A stretch of DNA of 64,000 bases, taken from contig JAFLDV010000011.1 of the NCBI GenBank assembly GCA_017302255.1, positions 1-64,000 of the forward strand, given 5' to 3'. This DNA is from Gammaproteobacteria bacterium. Its GTDB lineage: Bacteria; Pseudomonadota; Gammaproteobacteria; Enterobacterales; Alteromonadaceae. Positions 44,149-52,727 of the stretch are shown here, piece by piece; the stretch's first letter is position 1, and each line of letters starts with the position of its first letter. The position numbers and the translations under genes are program-made. The notes beneath the pieces are model-generated. The model searched no databases, had not been told where the DNA came from, and saw nothing but the letters and a program-made list of their open reading frames with translations.

Positions 44149-45273
44149 ATGAAAATTACCAGTAATTTTGATAGCGGTAATATCGAAGTTGTTTCAGCGG
44201 AACGAATTGATGATATCCAACTAAAAATCCGCAAAGACAACAATTCTGAATTTTATCAATGGTTTCATTTCCGTTTGCATTGTGATTCGTTCGAGCCGCA
44301 TACCTTAAAAATTACCAACGTAAATACCTCCGCTTATCCAGGTGGCTGGGCTGATTACAAAGCAGTAGCTTCTTACGATCGTGAAACATGGTTTCGCGTT
44401 GATACCGAATATAACGGTTCTGAACTTGTGATAAAGCATTACCCTGAAGCGGCTTCTTGTTATTTTGCTTATTTTGCACCTTATAGTTATGAGCGCCACC
44501 TAGATTTATTAAGTCAGGCGCAAAACAGCGGCTGGACTCAATTGGTTGACCTAGGCGAAACCCTTGATGGCCGAGATATGTCGATGCTGATAGTCGGCGA
44601 GCCAGAAGAAGGTAAAAAGAAAATATGGGTAACTGCTCGTCAACATCCAGGCGAATCAATGGCTGAATGGTTTGTTGAAGGATTACTTGATCGTTTGCTT
44701 GACGAAGACGATGGCGTATCTCGTGAGTTATTAGCCAAGGCAGTGTTTTATATTGTGCCTAATATGAACCCGGATGGCAGTGTACGTGGTCATTTGCGTA
44801 CCAATGCCGTTGGCACCAATTTAAACCGCGAATGGGCAACTCCAACCATGGAAAAAAGCCCAGAAGTTTATTTAGTACGGCAGAAGATGTTAGATATCGG
44901 CGTGGATATGTTCCTTGATATCCATGGTGATGAAAACTTGCCTTATAACTTTGTGGCGGGTGCTGAGGGTGTGCCTTCATATAATTCGAAAATGGCAGCG
45001 CTGGAAACAAGTTTTAAACAAACATTGTTAGCGGTAACTCCAGAATTCCAGACACAGTTCGGTTACGAATTAGATGCTCCGGGTGAAGCCAATCTGACAA
45101 TTGGTTCAACATGGGTGGCTGAACAATTTAAATGTTTATCCTATACCGTGGAAATGCCATTTAAAGACAATGCTAATTTGCCAGACGTTGAGTTCGGATG
45201 GTCAGATGTTCGTTCGATGAAGTTCGGTGCTGACATGCTGATTGCTGTTCGCGCTGTTGTCGATTCATTGTAA
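44149..45273 (+). CDS. M14-type cytosolic zinc carboxypeptidase
   Basis: A 374-residue metallocarboxypeptidase without a signal peptide, resembling the cytosolic carboxypeptidase (CCP/Nna1) branch of M14. Residues 1-125 form the beta-sandwich domain peculiar to this branch (FHFRLHCDSFEPHTLKITN). Zinc ligands are His and Glu in ARQHPGESMAEW near residue 162 and His in DIHGDEN near 264; NLNREW near 224 gives the substrate-binding Asn-Arg, and YTVEMPFK near 334 the catalytic Glu. Eukaryotic relatives shorten polyglutamate tails; bacterial substrates are unknown. An imperfect hairpin lies 20 bases after the stop. Confidence 0.9.
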   Translation: MKITSNFDSGNIEVVSAERIDDIQLKIRKDNNSEFYQWFHFRLHCDSFEPHTLKITNVNTSAYPGGWADYKAVASYDRETWFRVDTEYNGSELVIKHYPEAASCYFAYFAPYSYERHLDLLSQAQNSGWTQLVDLGETLDGRDMSMLIVGEPEEGKKKIWVTARQHPGESMAEWFVEGLLDRLLDEDDGVSRELLAKAVFYIVPNMNPDGSVRGHLRTNAVGTNLNREWATPTMEKSPEVYLVRQKMLDIGVDMFLDIHGDENLPYNFVAGAEGVPSYNSKMAALETSFKQTLLAVTPEFQTQFGYELDAPGEANLTIGSTWVAEQFKCLSYTVEMPFKDNANLPDVEFGWSDVRSMKFGADMLIAVRAVVDSL

Positions 45274-45292
45274 AAGCGTTCATGCAGATGCT

Positions 45293-45322
45293 AGTCAAAG
45301 GTGAACCAGTTCATCTTTGACT
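45293..45322 (+). other. Stem-loop after carboxypeptidase gene
   Basis: Fourteen-base arms (45293-45306 and 45309-45322) pair completely if one G-T wobble is allowed, with a minimal loop. No T tract follows, so it is not a standard terminator. Confidence 0.55.
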
Positions 45323-45397
45323 GCGTTACTTACAGAGACCGTCTTTGCAATTTTTGTTAGTTACCATATAGTGCCAAAGTTTTTAGGGGGGTAATCG

Positions 45398-45721
45398 ATG
45401 GCAATTGTTTCATGTCCTTTTTGTGGCAAAAAAATATCATCAAAAGCAGCAACTTGTAACCATTGTGGTCAAGGTCTCGCTGAAGTTACTCCAGAACAAC
45501 TTGAACGTACAGATCGTGACCGTCAGCTAAAGCTTAATCAGAGTATCAATAATCATGCGATGATGGCTTTGCTTATATTCCTTGGTGCCTTTTTATATTT
45601 TTATTATAAAATGCCTGAGCCAGGCTCAACAGAACAAATCTTAAATTATACAGTGATGACCCTAAGCGCAATTTGGTACATCGTTTCGAAAGTTCGTATG
45701 ATAATTTTTAAAAGGCAATAG
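45398..45721 (+). CDS. Zinc-ribbon membrane protein
   Basis: A 107-residue protein with an N-terminal zinc ribbon (CPFCGKKISSKAATCNHCG: CxxC at residues 6-9 and 20-23), a charged linker (EQLERTDRDRQLKLNQSI) and two membrane helices (MMALLIFLGAFLYFYY and the segment LNYTVMTLSAIWYIVSKV). The function is not known. An unusually strong AGGGGGG site precedes the ATG. It is one base from yeaC, suggesting that the two are expressed together with the following DUF349 gene. Confidence 0.75.
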   Translation: MAIVSCPFCGKKISSKAATCNHCGQGLAEVTPEQLERTDRDRQLKLNQSINNHAMMALLIFLGAFLYFYYKMPEPGSTEQILNYTVMTLSAIWYIVSKVRMIIFKRQ

Positions 45722-45722
45722 C

Positions 45723-46004
45723 ATGGATTTCAATTCATTAGTGCTGGCCATGTCGGTTGATACCTACCAGAAGTTGCTCGAAGCAGTTTCAACACGCCGC
45801 TGGGCTGATGGCAGTTTGTTAAGTGAAGATCAACATGCCCAAAGCATGCAATTGGTGATGGCTTATCAAGCAAAAGTCCTTAAATCGGATGAACCTTTTA
45901 CCATTGGTGCTGATGGTCAGATGGTAGTGAAGTCAAAAACAGAAATGAAAGCGCAATTTAGCGCTGATAACGCAATAGCAAGGTTCGCTCATAATGATCT
46001 TTAA
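45723..46004 (+). CDS. yeaC: YeaC family protein (DUF1315)
   Basis: A 93-residue soluble protein. The pattern SVDTYQKLLEAVSTRRWADG, then LLSEDQHAQSMQLVMAYQAK and TIGADGQMVVKSK, matches E. coli YeaC in order and spacing as I remember it. The function is unknown. In E. coli yeaC lies next to msrB and gapA; here it is 4 kb from msrB. It overlaps the DUF349 gene by 11 bases, which implies translational coupling. Confidence 0.85.
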   Translation: MDFNSLVLAMSVDTYQKLLEAVSTRRWADGSLLSEDQHAQSMQLVMAYQAKVLKSDEPFTIGADGQMVVKSKTEMKAQFSADNAIARFAHNDL

Positions 46005-48723
46005 GCGCTGGTTTAAGCCAAAATGGCAAAACGAAAATGCCGCAATCCGTCAATTAGCCATTGCTGATCTGGACCACCAAACTCCGCAGCAGAAAGAAAT
46101 TTTACATGAATTGGCCTTCAACGATGGTGCAGAGGCGGTTCGCCGAGCTGCGCTTGAACGATTAAACGAGTTCAGTCTATGGTGGCAAGCAAGCAAACAT
46201 GAATCAGCGGACCGCTTAAAGCAATTTGCTGAGCAACAACTGATAAACATGTTGTTGGAAAATCGCGTATCAGCGCAGTTGAAGCAACAGTTTATTGCCG
46301 AGTGTAACCGCAGTAGTGTATTAGAAAAGTTAGCGATAGCAGAAACTGATCCTCAGCTTAAGTTCGATTTGTTAGAAAGACTGGGTCGCCAAGACTTAGT
46401 GTTGCAGGCAATCCATGAACCTGTACTTGTGCTTGCGCAGAAGCAGCAATTAGTAGCTGCTATCCAAGATGAAAAAGTATTAGAGAAGTTACTTAAATCA
46501 ACAGAAGCAATTTTACACTCACAGATTTCTGCTCAATTAGCTGCGATACGCGAAGCTCGTCAAAAACCTGAACGAGTTCGTAAGCAAGTTGTTCTATTGC
46601 TGGCGAAGCTGAATGCTGTGCGCGAAAAAAACGATGTACTAGAAGCCGTGGAGGCTTTCGAACAAGGCAAACAGCAATGGCTCGGCTTGGCTACTGATTT
46701 GAATTGCCTCGACGATGCCGCTGACTTTATTGCAAAGTTCGATAAAATTTCTCAGCTTACAGATGCTTCATTGGCACCGAAAATTGCACAAGCGCAAGCA
46801 ATACGCGATAAAGCACTGTTAGCAGAACGCTCTTCACGAAATTATCAGCAATTTAGTGCGCAGTTAAATTTATTGAGTCAACAACTTGGCAATGCGCTGA
46901 GTGAAGGGGATCTTGATAGGGCTGCTGCTCAGCAGGTTGCGCTCGATACTTTACAAAGTCAAATCGCAGGGGCAGAACTAAATTCTGAGCAATCTCGACT
47001 GCTAACGCAACTTTCTGCGCAAATACAGCAAAAATTAGACAAACTGCCAGAACTCGCTGAGGCTCTCGCTCAAGCTGCTCGTTTAATTGCAGAAATTTCT
47101 GCACAATCGTTGCCGGATGCCAGTCAAGTTGCCGCCGCTTATCAAGGCTTTGCTCAGTGGCAAAAAGCGTTTAAGCAACAAGCAAAAGCTATTGGTCAAC
47201 TGATGCCAAGCCAATTCGTCGCTAGTTTTGATGAATTGGTAGCACAGTGGCAGCAACACTGCGAGCCACTGCTGGCCGAACAGCAAAAGTCACAGCGTCA
47301 ACTAAAGAGCAAACTTGCTGAATTTAAGCGATTGTACGATGCCGGTAAATATAATGTTTTATTCGGACTGTATAAGGGTATTGAGCAGCAATTTGCAGAG
47401 TTAACTACCGAGTTACAACAGCAGTTGCAAACGGAAAAAGATTCAGCTGCAGAATTGATTGAAAAACTTGCTGGTCTACAAGCTTATATTGCTACTCCTC
47501 GTAAGCAACAACTGTTGCAAGATGCGCAAGCGTTGATTACTGACGATTCCTACGCAATGCCTGAGCGTGCCGCGCAAATTAAACAATTGCGTAATACTTG
47601 GAATTCGCTAGGTCGTGCAGATGCTGAATTAGATGAAACTCTTAATCAGCAATTCAATCTCGCATGTGAGCAAGCATTTGCGCCATGTCGTGATTTCTTT
47701 GCAAAGCAAGAAGCTGAGCGTGTGGTAGCAGCTAAACAAAAAGCTGAGATCATTGCAAAATTGACTGGTTATGTTGCAGAAAATCTACGTGGTAAAGCGC
47801 TTGATCAGGCAATCCAACAAACGCAAAAGGATTGGGAGCAATCAGGGATTGCCGAAAAATCAGTTTATAGCGAGTTGCAACCGCAATATCACAGTTTAAT
47901 GATGCAGCTGAAACAACAACAAACTGCTGAATTTAAAGCTAATGGCGAAGCTAAACAGCAACTTATCGAAAAAGCTGCAGCTTTGGTTTCGCATCCGGAT
48001 ACTGATAATCTAGTGCCAGCCGTTAAAGATTTACAAGCGCAATGGACCGCTGTTGGTTTTGCAGGACGCAAGATTGATCAACAACTTTGGGCAACATTCC
48101 GCGAACATTGTGATGCTATTTTTGCGCGTCGCACCGAAGTTCGCCAGCAACAACAGCAGCAAATGCTGCAACGTCGCCAAGAACTCGATGCTCAGTTTAA
48201 ACAATTAAGCGAACTTGCAAATGCAGGAGATTCGTTAGTGTTAATTGAACAAGCGACAGCTGACTTAGCGGCATTTAGCGCTCAGGACGATGTCCGTAAC
48301 GACCGTCAGTTAAGCCAAAAGACTCGCGATTTAAAAGCGTCTTTGCAAGAAAAGGCGAGTCAGTGGCAAGTCGATCATGAAAAAGCGGGCTATCAGCAGC
48401 TTTTTGCGGCCTTAGCAGAACCTGCAGTTGATGTTTCGCAACTGCCTGCGGTTTATCGACTGGTGTTTAATCAGCAACAAGAGCGAGTATTATCACGTGC
48501 GGACCTAACTCTTGCTTTAGAGTGGGCTGCAGGTGCTTCATCACCTCAGAGCGAACAACCCCGTCGTCAACAAGTGCAGATGCAGCTGTTGACTGATAAG
48601 CACAATAGCGGTGGTTCATGTTCACAAAATGAGTTGCTCGGTCGTTGGTTGCAGTTTGGCGCAGTAACCGAAGCTGAGTTGCCGTTGTTAGCTCGGGTAA
48701 AACAGTTATATTTACCAAGTTAA
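45994..48723 (+). CDS. DUF349-repeat protein, large coiled-coil
   Basis: A 909-residue, highly helical, Gln/Ala/Glu-rich cytoplasmic protein. Residues 1-230 contain HEAT-like helices (AIRQLAIADLDHQTPQQKEI, EAVRRAALERL). Several DUF349-like units follow, marked by a tryptophan five to eight residues before a conserved small residue: RNTWNSLGRADAELDE near 531, QKDWEQSGIAEKSVYSELQ near 612 and LQAQWTAVGFAGRKIDQQLW near 677, each followed by FR or FN-type helices such as WATFREHCDAIFARR. The function of DUF349 is not established. The start ATG lies inside the end of yeaC. A strong bidirectional terminator follows. The coding text shows heavy use of CAA/CAG. Confidence 0.85.
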   Translation: MIFKRWFKPKWQNENAAIRQLAIADLDHQTPQQKEILHELAFNDGAEAVRRAALERLNEFSLWWQASKHESADRLKQFAEQQLINMLLENRVSAQLKQQFIAECNRSSVLEKLAIAETDPQLKFDLLERLGRQDLVLQAIHEPVLVLAQKQQLVAAIQDEKVLEKLLKSTEAILHSQISAQLAAIREARQKPERVRKQVVLLLAKLNAVREKNDVLEAVEAFEQGKQQWLGLATDLNCLDDAADFIAKFDKISQLTDASLAPKIAQAQAIRDKALLAERSSRNYQQFSAQLNLLSQQLGNALSEGDLDRAAAQQVALDTLQSQIAGAELNSEQSRLLTQLSAQIQQKLDKLPELAEALAQAARLIAEISAQSLPDASQVAAAYQGFAQWQKAFKQQAKAIGQLMPSQFVASFDELVAQWQQHCEPLLAEQQKSQRQLKSKLAEFKRLYDAGKYNVLFGLYKGIEQQFAELTTELQQQLQTEKDSAAELIEKLAGLQAYIATPRKQQLLQDAQALITDDSYAMPERAAQIKQLRNTWNSLGRADAELDETLNQQFNLACEQAFAPCRDFFAKQEAERVVAAKQKAEIIAKLTGYVAENLRGKALDQAIQQTQKDWEQSGIAEKSVYSELQPQYHSLMMQLKQQQTAEFKANGEAKQQLIEKAAALVSHPDTDNLVPAVKDLQAQWTAVGFAGRKIDQQLWATFREHCDAIFARRTEVRQQQQQQMLQRRQELDAQFKQLSELANAGDSLVLIEQATADLAAFSAQDDVRNDRQLSQKTRDLKASLQEKASQWQVDHEKAGYQQLFAALAEPAVDVSQLPAVYRLVFNQQQERVLSRADLTLALEWAAGASSPQSEQPRRQQVQMQLLTDKHNSGGSCSQNELLGRWLQFGAVTEAELPLLARVKQLYLPS

Positions 48724-48750
48724 CTCGCAGTAGATGACATCTACATCAAA

Positions 48751-48775
48751 AAACGCCCGTAAGGGCGTTTTTTTT
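48751..48775. terminator. Bidirectional intrinsic terminator
   Basis: Stem AAACGCCC/GGGCGTTT (48751-48758 and 48763-48770), loop GTAA, with A-rich and T-rich flanks, between the convergent DUF349 and ansA genes. Confidence 0.92.
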
Positions 48776-48802
48776 GTGTTTGAACTGTACTGACTTTATG
48801 CA

Positions 48803-49819
48803 TTACAGAGTTAATTCGCCCCGCAGGTTTTGTTCAATTTTAATCCGGATCTCATCCGCAGATAGCGGTTGGCTCAATAAATAGTGCAATTTTGTCAGCG
48901 TTGCTTCTAAGGTCATATCATGGCCACTGCTGACACCACAAAGTGCAAGTGCATGCCCAGTTGCATAGCCGCCCATATTTACTTTGCCTTTGAAACATTG
49001 AGTACAGTTGACAATAACAGTGCCGCGCTCTGCTGCTTCAGTTAGCGCTGCTAAAATTGTCGGATCCTGTGGCGCATTGCCAACACCATACGACTTAATG
49101 ATCAATGCTCTAACCGGTGCTGCCGCCATATTTTTAATAACATCAGGGCTAATGCCAGGATAAAGAGTTACCACGCTGATTGGCTGCGGAGTAATTTCAG
49201 CGATGTCTAAAGCACGCTTAGGTTGCTCTTGAGTGCTTAAAACACCCGCATTTAGCTCGATGTGGATCCCTGCTTGTAATAGTGGCGGGAAGTTTGGGGA
49301 GGCAAAAGCATTAAAACCATCGGCATCTGCTTTGGTAGCTCGATTACCCCGGAACAATTGATTATTAAAGTACAGTGCAACTTCTGCGATTGGGTAATAG
49401 GCTGCTAAATATAATGAATTCAGCAAGTTCACCTGACCGTCGGAGCGCAGCTGTGCCAATGGAATTTGTGATCCAGTAATAATCACCGGCTTTTGCAGGT
49501 TTTCTAGCATAAATGACAATGCTGAGGCTGTGTAGGCCATGGTATCAGTGCCATGTAACACCACAAACCCATCATATTCTTCATAATTCGCTTGTATGTC
49601 TTTGGCTATTGCAAGCCAATGCGCTGGAGTCATGTCCGAAGAATCAATTACTGGATTGTACTCATGGATATCAAATTCTGGCATTTCTGCGCGATAGAAT
49701 TCAGGCATTGCTTTGACGGTTTCAGTCAAAAACCCTGGAATAGGAATAAAGCCGTTTGCTGAATGTTGCATACCGATGGTACCGCCAGTGTATGCAACGT
49801 AAATCCGTTTCTTCGCCAT
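48803..49819 (-). CDS. ansA: L-asparaginase, type I (cytoplasmic)
   Basis: A 338-residue asparaginase that hydrolyses asparagine to aspartate and ammonia. The first threonine motif TGGTIGMQ is at residues 11-18, the second active-site box FVVLHGTDTMAYTASALSF near 85-103, and ITGSQIPLAQLRSDGQ near 115. There is no signal peptide, so it is the cytoplasmic low-affinity type. The end (LRGELTL) is standard. It is a single gene on the minus strand, convergent with the DUF349 gene. In E. coli ansA is near yeaC and msrB, consistent with conserved neighbourhood. Confidence 0.95.
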   Translation of the reverse strand: MAKKRIYVAYTGGTIGMQHSANGFIPIPGFLTETVKAMPEFYRAEMPEFDIHEYNPVIDSSDMTPAHWLAIAKDIQANYEEYDGFVVLHGTDTMAYTASALSFMLENLQKPVIITGSQIPLAQLRSDGQVNLLNSLYLAAYYPIAEVALYFNNQLFRGNRATKADADGFNAFASPNFPPLLQAGIHIELNAGVLSTQEQPKRALDIAEITPQPISVVTLYPGISPDVIKNMAAAPVRALIIKSYGVGNAPQDPTILAALTEAAERGTVIVNCTQCFKGKVNMGGYATGHALALCGVSSGHDMTLEATLTKLHYLLSQPLSADEIRIKIEQNLRGELTL

Positions 49820-49954
49820 AATTGACCTTTGTTACTCAGACAAAAACTGCATCCATTCTAACGTGATATTAAGACGATGTCAGGGTTGAACTATCGGAAT
49901 GCCAGCGCTATTGCACAAAAGCTGAGCAAACAATCATTTTTGCCAAAAAAGGAC

Positions 49955-49983
49955 TTTACATCCAACGCTTCAGTTTTTAATAT
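49955..49983 (+). promoter_or_regulatory. tRNA-Ser promoter
   Basis: TTTACA (49955-49960), a 17-base spacer and TAATAT (49978-49983) form a good sigma-70 promoter; transcription would begin about five bases before the tRNA 5' end. Confidence 0.7.
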
Positions 49984-49994
49984 GCATCCATCGC

Positions 49995-50085
49995 GGAGAG
50001 ATGGCAGAGTGGTTTAATGCACCGGTCTTGAAAACCGGCGAGGGTTAGTAGCCCTTCAAGAGTTCGAATCTCTTTCTCTCCGCCA
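49995..50085 (+). tRNA. tRNA-Ser (anticodon TGA)
   Basis: A 91-base tRNA with the long variable arm of class II. Acceptor stem GGAGAGA (49995-50001) pairs with TCTCTCC (50075-50081), discriminator G, encoded CCA (50083-50085). The anticodon loop CTTGAAA gives TGA at 50029-50031; the T loop is AGTTCGAATCT. It has its own promoter and terminator. Confidence 0.97.
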
Positions 50086-50088
50086 CTT

Positions 50089-50114
50089 AAAACCACCAAT
50101 TTGGTGGTTTTTTT
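50089..50114 (+). terminator. Intrinsic terminator after tRNA-Ser
   Basis: AAAACCACCA (50089-50098) pairs with TGGTGGTTTT (50102-50111), loop ATT, then more T. Confidence 0.92.
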
Positions 50115-50218
50115 GTTTCTGTGATCCAGCAATAAATTGCTTAAAATTGCTCATAGCAAATTTGTCTAAGCTCAGTTATTCTCATCGTTGATAATTAAAA
50201 CTATTCCGGAGCAAGCAA

Positions 50219-50872
50219 TTGATTAACGTGTTGTTGGTTGATGATCACGAATTGGTGCGTACAGGGATCAGTCGAATTTTAAAAGACGAGCGGGGCATTA
50301 AGGTGGTCGGCGAAGCAAGTTCAGGCGAAGAAGCCCTGCAATTTTGTCGCGACATTTCTACCAACCATGAATCTCCGGATGTTGTACTCATGGACATGCA
50401 AATGCCTGGTATCGGCGGTTTAAATGCCACCAAACGAATTCTGCATTATTGCCCAGACATTAAAATTCTTGCTTTGTCTGTTTCTTGTGAAGAGCCAATT
50501 CCTACAAAAGTGCTGCAATTAGGCGCTTCTGGATTTATTTCGAAAAAAGCAGCTCCTGCCGAAATGGTGCAAGCGATTAAAAAGGTTTACTCAGGCCAGC
50601 GCTATATTTCTGATGAAGTCGCGCAAAAAATAGCAATGAGCAAGATCCAATCGAGTGCAGAAAATCCGTTCAGCGAACTTTCTGATCGCGAAATGCAGAT
50701 CATGCTGATGATTACTCAAGGCGAGAAAATTAACGATATTGCCGAAAAATTAAACGTCAGTCCTAAGACCGTTAATTCCTATCGCTATCGTATGTTTGAA
50801 AAGCTGAAAATCGATGGTGATGTGGAGTTAACCCATTTAGCCATTCGTCATCGTATGATCAATATCAGTTGA
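50219..50872 (+). CDS. uvrY: Response regulator UvrY/GacA
   Basis: A 217-residue NarL-type response regulator, partner of the BarA/GacS kinase and activator of the Csr small RNAs in relatives. The receiver domain has the acidic pair Asp8/Asp9, the phosphorylation site Asp59 in VVLMDMQMPG (shifted about five residues by a small insertion, ISTNHESPD) and the lysine in FISKKAAP. The C-terminal LuxR-type helix-turn-helix is ELSDREMQIMLMITQGEKIN followed by LNVSPKTVNSYRYRMFEKL. The start is TTG at 50219 with GGAG eight bases upstream, giving MINVLLVDDHELVR as in E. coli. The stop overlaps the uvrC start, the usual arrangement. Confidence 0.96.
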   Translation: MINVLLVDDHELVRTGISRILKDERGIKVVGEASSGEEALQFCRDISTNHESPDVVLMDMQMPGIGGLNATKRILHYCPDIKILALSVSCEEPIPTKVLQLGASGFISKKAAPAEMVQAIKKVYSGQRYISDEVAQKIAMSKIQSSAENPFSELSDREMQIMLMITQGEKINDIAEKLNVSPKTVNSYRYRMFEKLKIDGDVELTHLAIRHRMINIS

Positions 50873-52698
50873 TGTCAGTTGTAAGTTTCGAATCGGCATT
50901 GTTTTTGAAATCAGTGCCGCATAAACCTGGCGTATATCGCATGCTGAATTCACAGGATGTCGTGATATACGTTGGCAAAGCCAAAGACCTTAAGAAACGT
51001 CTCGCAAGTTATTTCCGTAGTAATGTCGATAGTGCAAAGACCCGTGCACTAGTCAGTCAAATTTTCCATATTGAATTTACGGTTACCAATACCGAAACCG
51101 AAGCGCTTATTTTGGAAAATAATCTGATAAAACAGTTTATGCCGAAATATAACGTGTTATTGCGTGATGATAAGTCCTACCCATACATCTTAATCACCAA
51201 TCATAAACATCCGCGGATCACTTCACACCGAGGCCCAAAGAAGGTAGCGGGTCAGTATTTTGGTCCTTATCCAAGTGCTGGTGCTGTATGGGAAAGTCTT
51301 AAGTTATTACAGAAAATCATTCCGATCCGGCAATGTGAAGATGGCTTTTATAGAGCCCGTACCCGGCCATGTTTGCAGTATCAATTAAAACTCTGCTCTG
51401 CGCCATGTGTTGGTAAAATCAGTGATGACGCTTATCAAGAGCAAGTCCGGCATGCTCAATTATTTCTTCAGGGTAAAAACCAAGTTTTGATTGATGATTT
51501 AGTTGCTGCGATGGAAGTTGCAAGTCAGCAACTTGATTTCGAAAAAGCTGCAGAGTTACGAGACCAAATTATCGCCCTGCGGAAAGTTCAGGAACAACAA
51601 AGTGTTTCTGGCAGCCATGAAGAAATGGACGTTATCGGCTTTAAGGTCGAGCATGGCGTTGCTGCAGCTCATGTACTTTTTGTGCGCGACCAAAAAATTC
51701 TGGGTAGTAAGACGTACTTTCCAAAAGTGCCAGCAAATACTGAACTTGAGGAAATTTTTCCGGCATTCTTATTACAGTTTTATTTAAATGAAATTAGTGG
51801 CCAGACTATTCCCAAACAAGTCATCGTGATTGAAGACCATCAAGATTTAGCTGCGATTTCCGCAGCGGTCAGCTCTTTTGCTGGCTTCAAAGTAAACTTT
51901 GACGTCGCATTACGTGGTGAGAAAGCTAGGTACTTAAATTTAGCGCAGAAAAATGCCGAAACTGCGGTGGCTAGTAAATTGTCAACGGCTGAACATATGC
52001 GCAAACGATATCAGGATCTAAAGCTGGTGCTTGGTATCGAGCAAATACAGCGAATGGAATGTTTTGATATCAGTCATACCATGGGCGCACAGACCATGGC
52101 ATCTTGTGTAGTGTTCAATGGTGAAGGCCCTGACAAATCAGAGTATCGTCGTTTTCATGTTGAAGGCGTAACTCCTGGCGATGATTATGCTGCAATGTTG
52201 TTTGCTCTAAATAAACGGTATGGCAAGTTATCTGATGAAGAGCGAGTACCTGACATTGTGCTAATAGACGGCGGTGCAGGGCAGTTAAATCAGGCGATTA
52301 GCTTCTTTAAAGACTGGCCATTAGCCAAGAAGCCACTTCTACTTGGTGTCGCAAAGGGAACCAGCCGAAAACCAGGATTAGAAACGCTTTTGATCAATAC
52401 AGCTGAACACGCCATCAATTTGCCGGCAGATAATGCGGCATTGCATTTGATTCAGCAGATCCGCGATGAAGCCCACAGATTTGCCATCACCGGGCATCGC
52501 CAGCAACGTGGGAAAAAATTATTACAAAGCCCTTTAGAAAATATCAGCGGAATAGGTGAGAAAAGGCGGCAAGCTTTGTTACAATACCTCGGCGGGCTCC
52601 AAGGGGTGTTAAAAGCATCGGTAACGGAGTTAGCCTCGGTGCCCGGTATATCAAAAGCACAAGCTGAATTGATTTATCAGGCATGTCATAAAAACTAA
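50872..52698 (+). CDS. uvrC: Excinuclease ABC subunit C
   Basis: A 608-residue nuclease that makes both incisions in nucleotide excision repair. The GIY-YIG domain opens the protein (KPGVYRMLN and VIYVGKAKDLKKRL); a UvrB-binding UVR motif lies near residue 203 (QQLDFEKAAELRDQI); the RNase H-like second nuclease domain is near 390-480 (RMECFDISHTMGAQTMASCV, VLIDGGAGQLNQA); a helix-hairpin-helix pair ends it (ENISGIGEKRRQALLQYLGG, ASVPGISKAQAELIY). The ATG shares a base with the uvrY stop (TGATG). pgsA follows after 29 bases. Confidence 0.97.
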   Translation: MSVVSFESALFLKSVPHKPGVYRMLNSQDVVIYVGKAKDLKKRLASYFRSNVDSAKTRALVSQIFHIEFTVTNTETEALILENNLIKQFMPKYNVLLRDDKSYPYILITNHKHPRITSHRGPKKVAGQYFGPYPSAGAVWESLKLLQKIIPIRQCEDGFYRARTRPCLQYQLKLCSAPCVGKISDDAYQEQVRHAQLFLQGKNQVLIDDLVAAMEVASQQLDFEKAAELRDQIIALRKVQEQQSVSGSHEEMDVIGFKVEHGVAAAHVLFVRDQKILGSKTYFPKVPANTELEEIFPAFLLQFYLNEISGQTIPKQVIVIEDHQDLAAISAAVSSFAGFKVNFDVALRGEKARYLNLAQKNAETAVASKLSTAEHMRKRYQDLKLVLGIEQIQRMECFDISHTMGAQTMASCVVFNGEGPDKSEYRRFHVEGVTPGDDYAAMLFALNKRYGKLSDEERVPDIVLIDGGAGQLNQAISFFKDWPLAKKPLLLGVAKGTSRKPGLETLLINTAEHAINLPADNAALHLIQQIRDEAHRFAITGHRQQRGKKLLQSPLENISGIGEKRRQALLQYLGGLQGVLKASVTELASVPGISKAQAELIYQACHKN

Positions 52699-52727
52699 TA
52701 CAAAGCAGTCTATTTGAGAGCCGGTGC

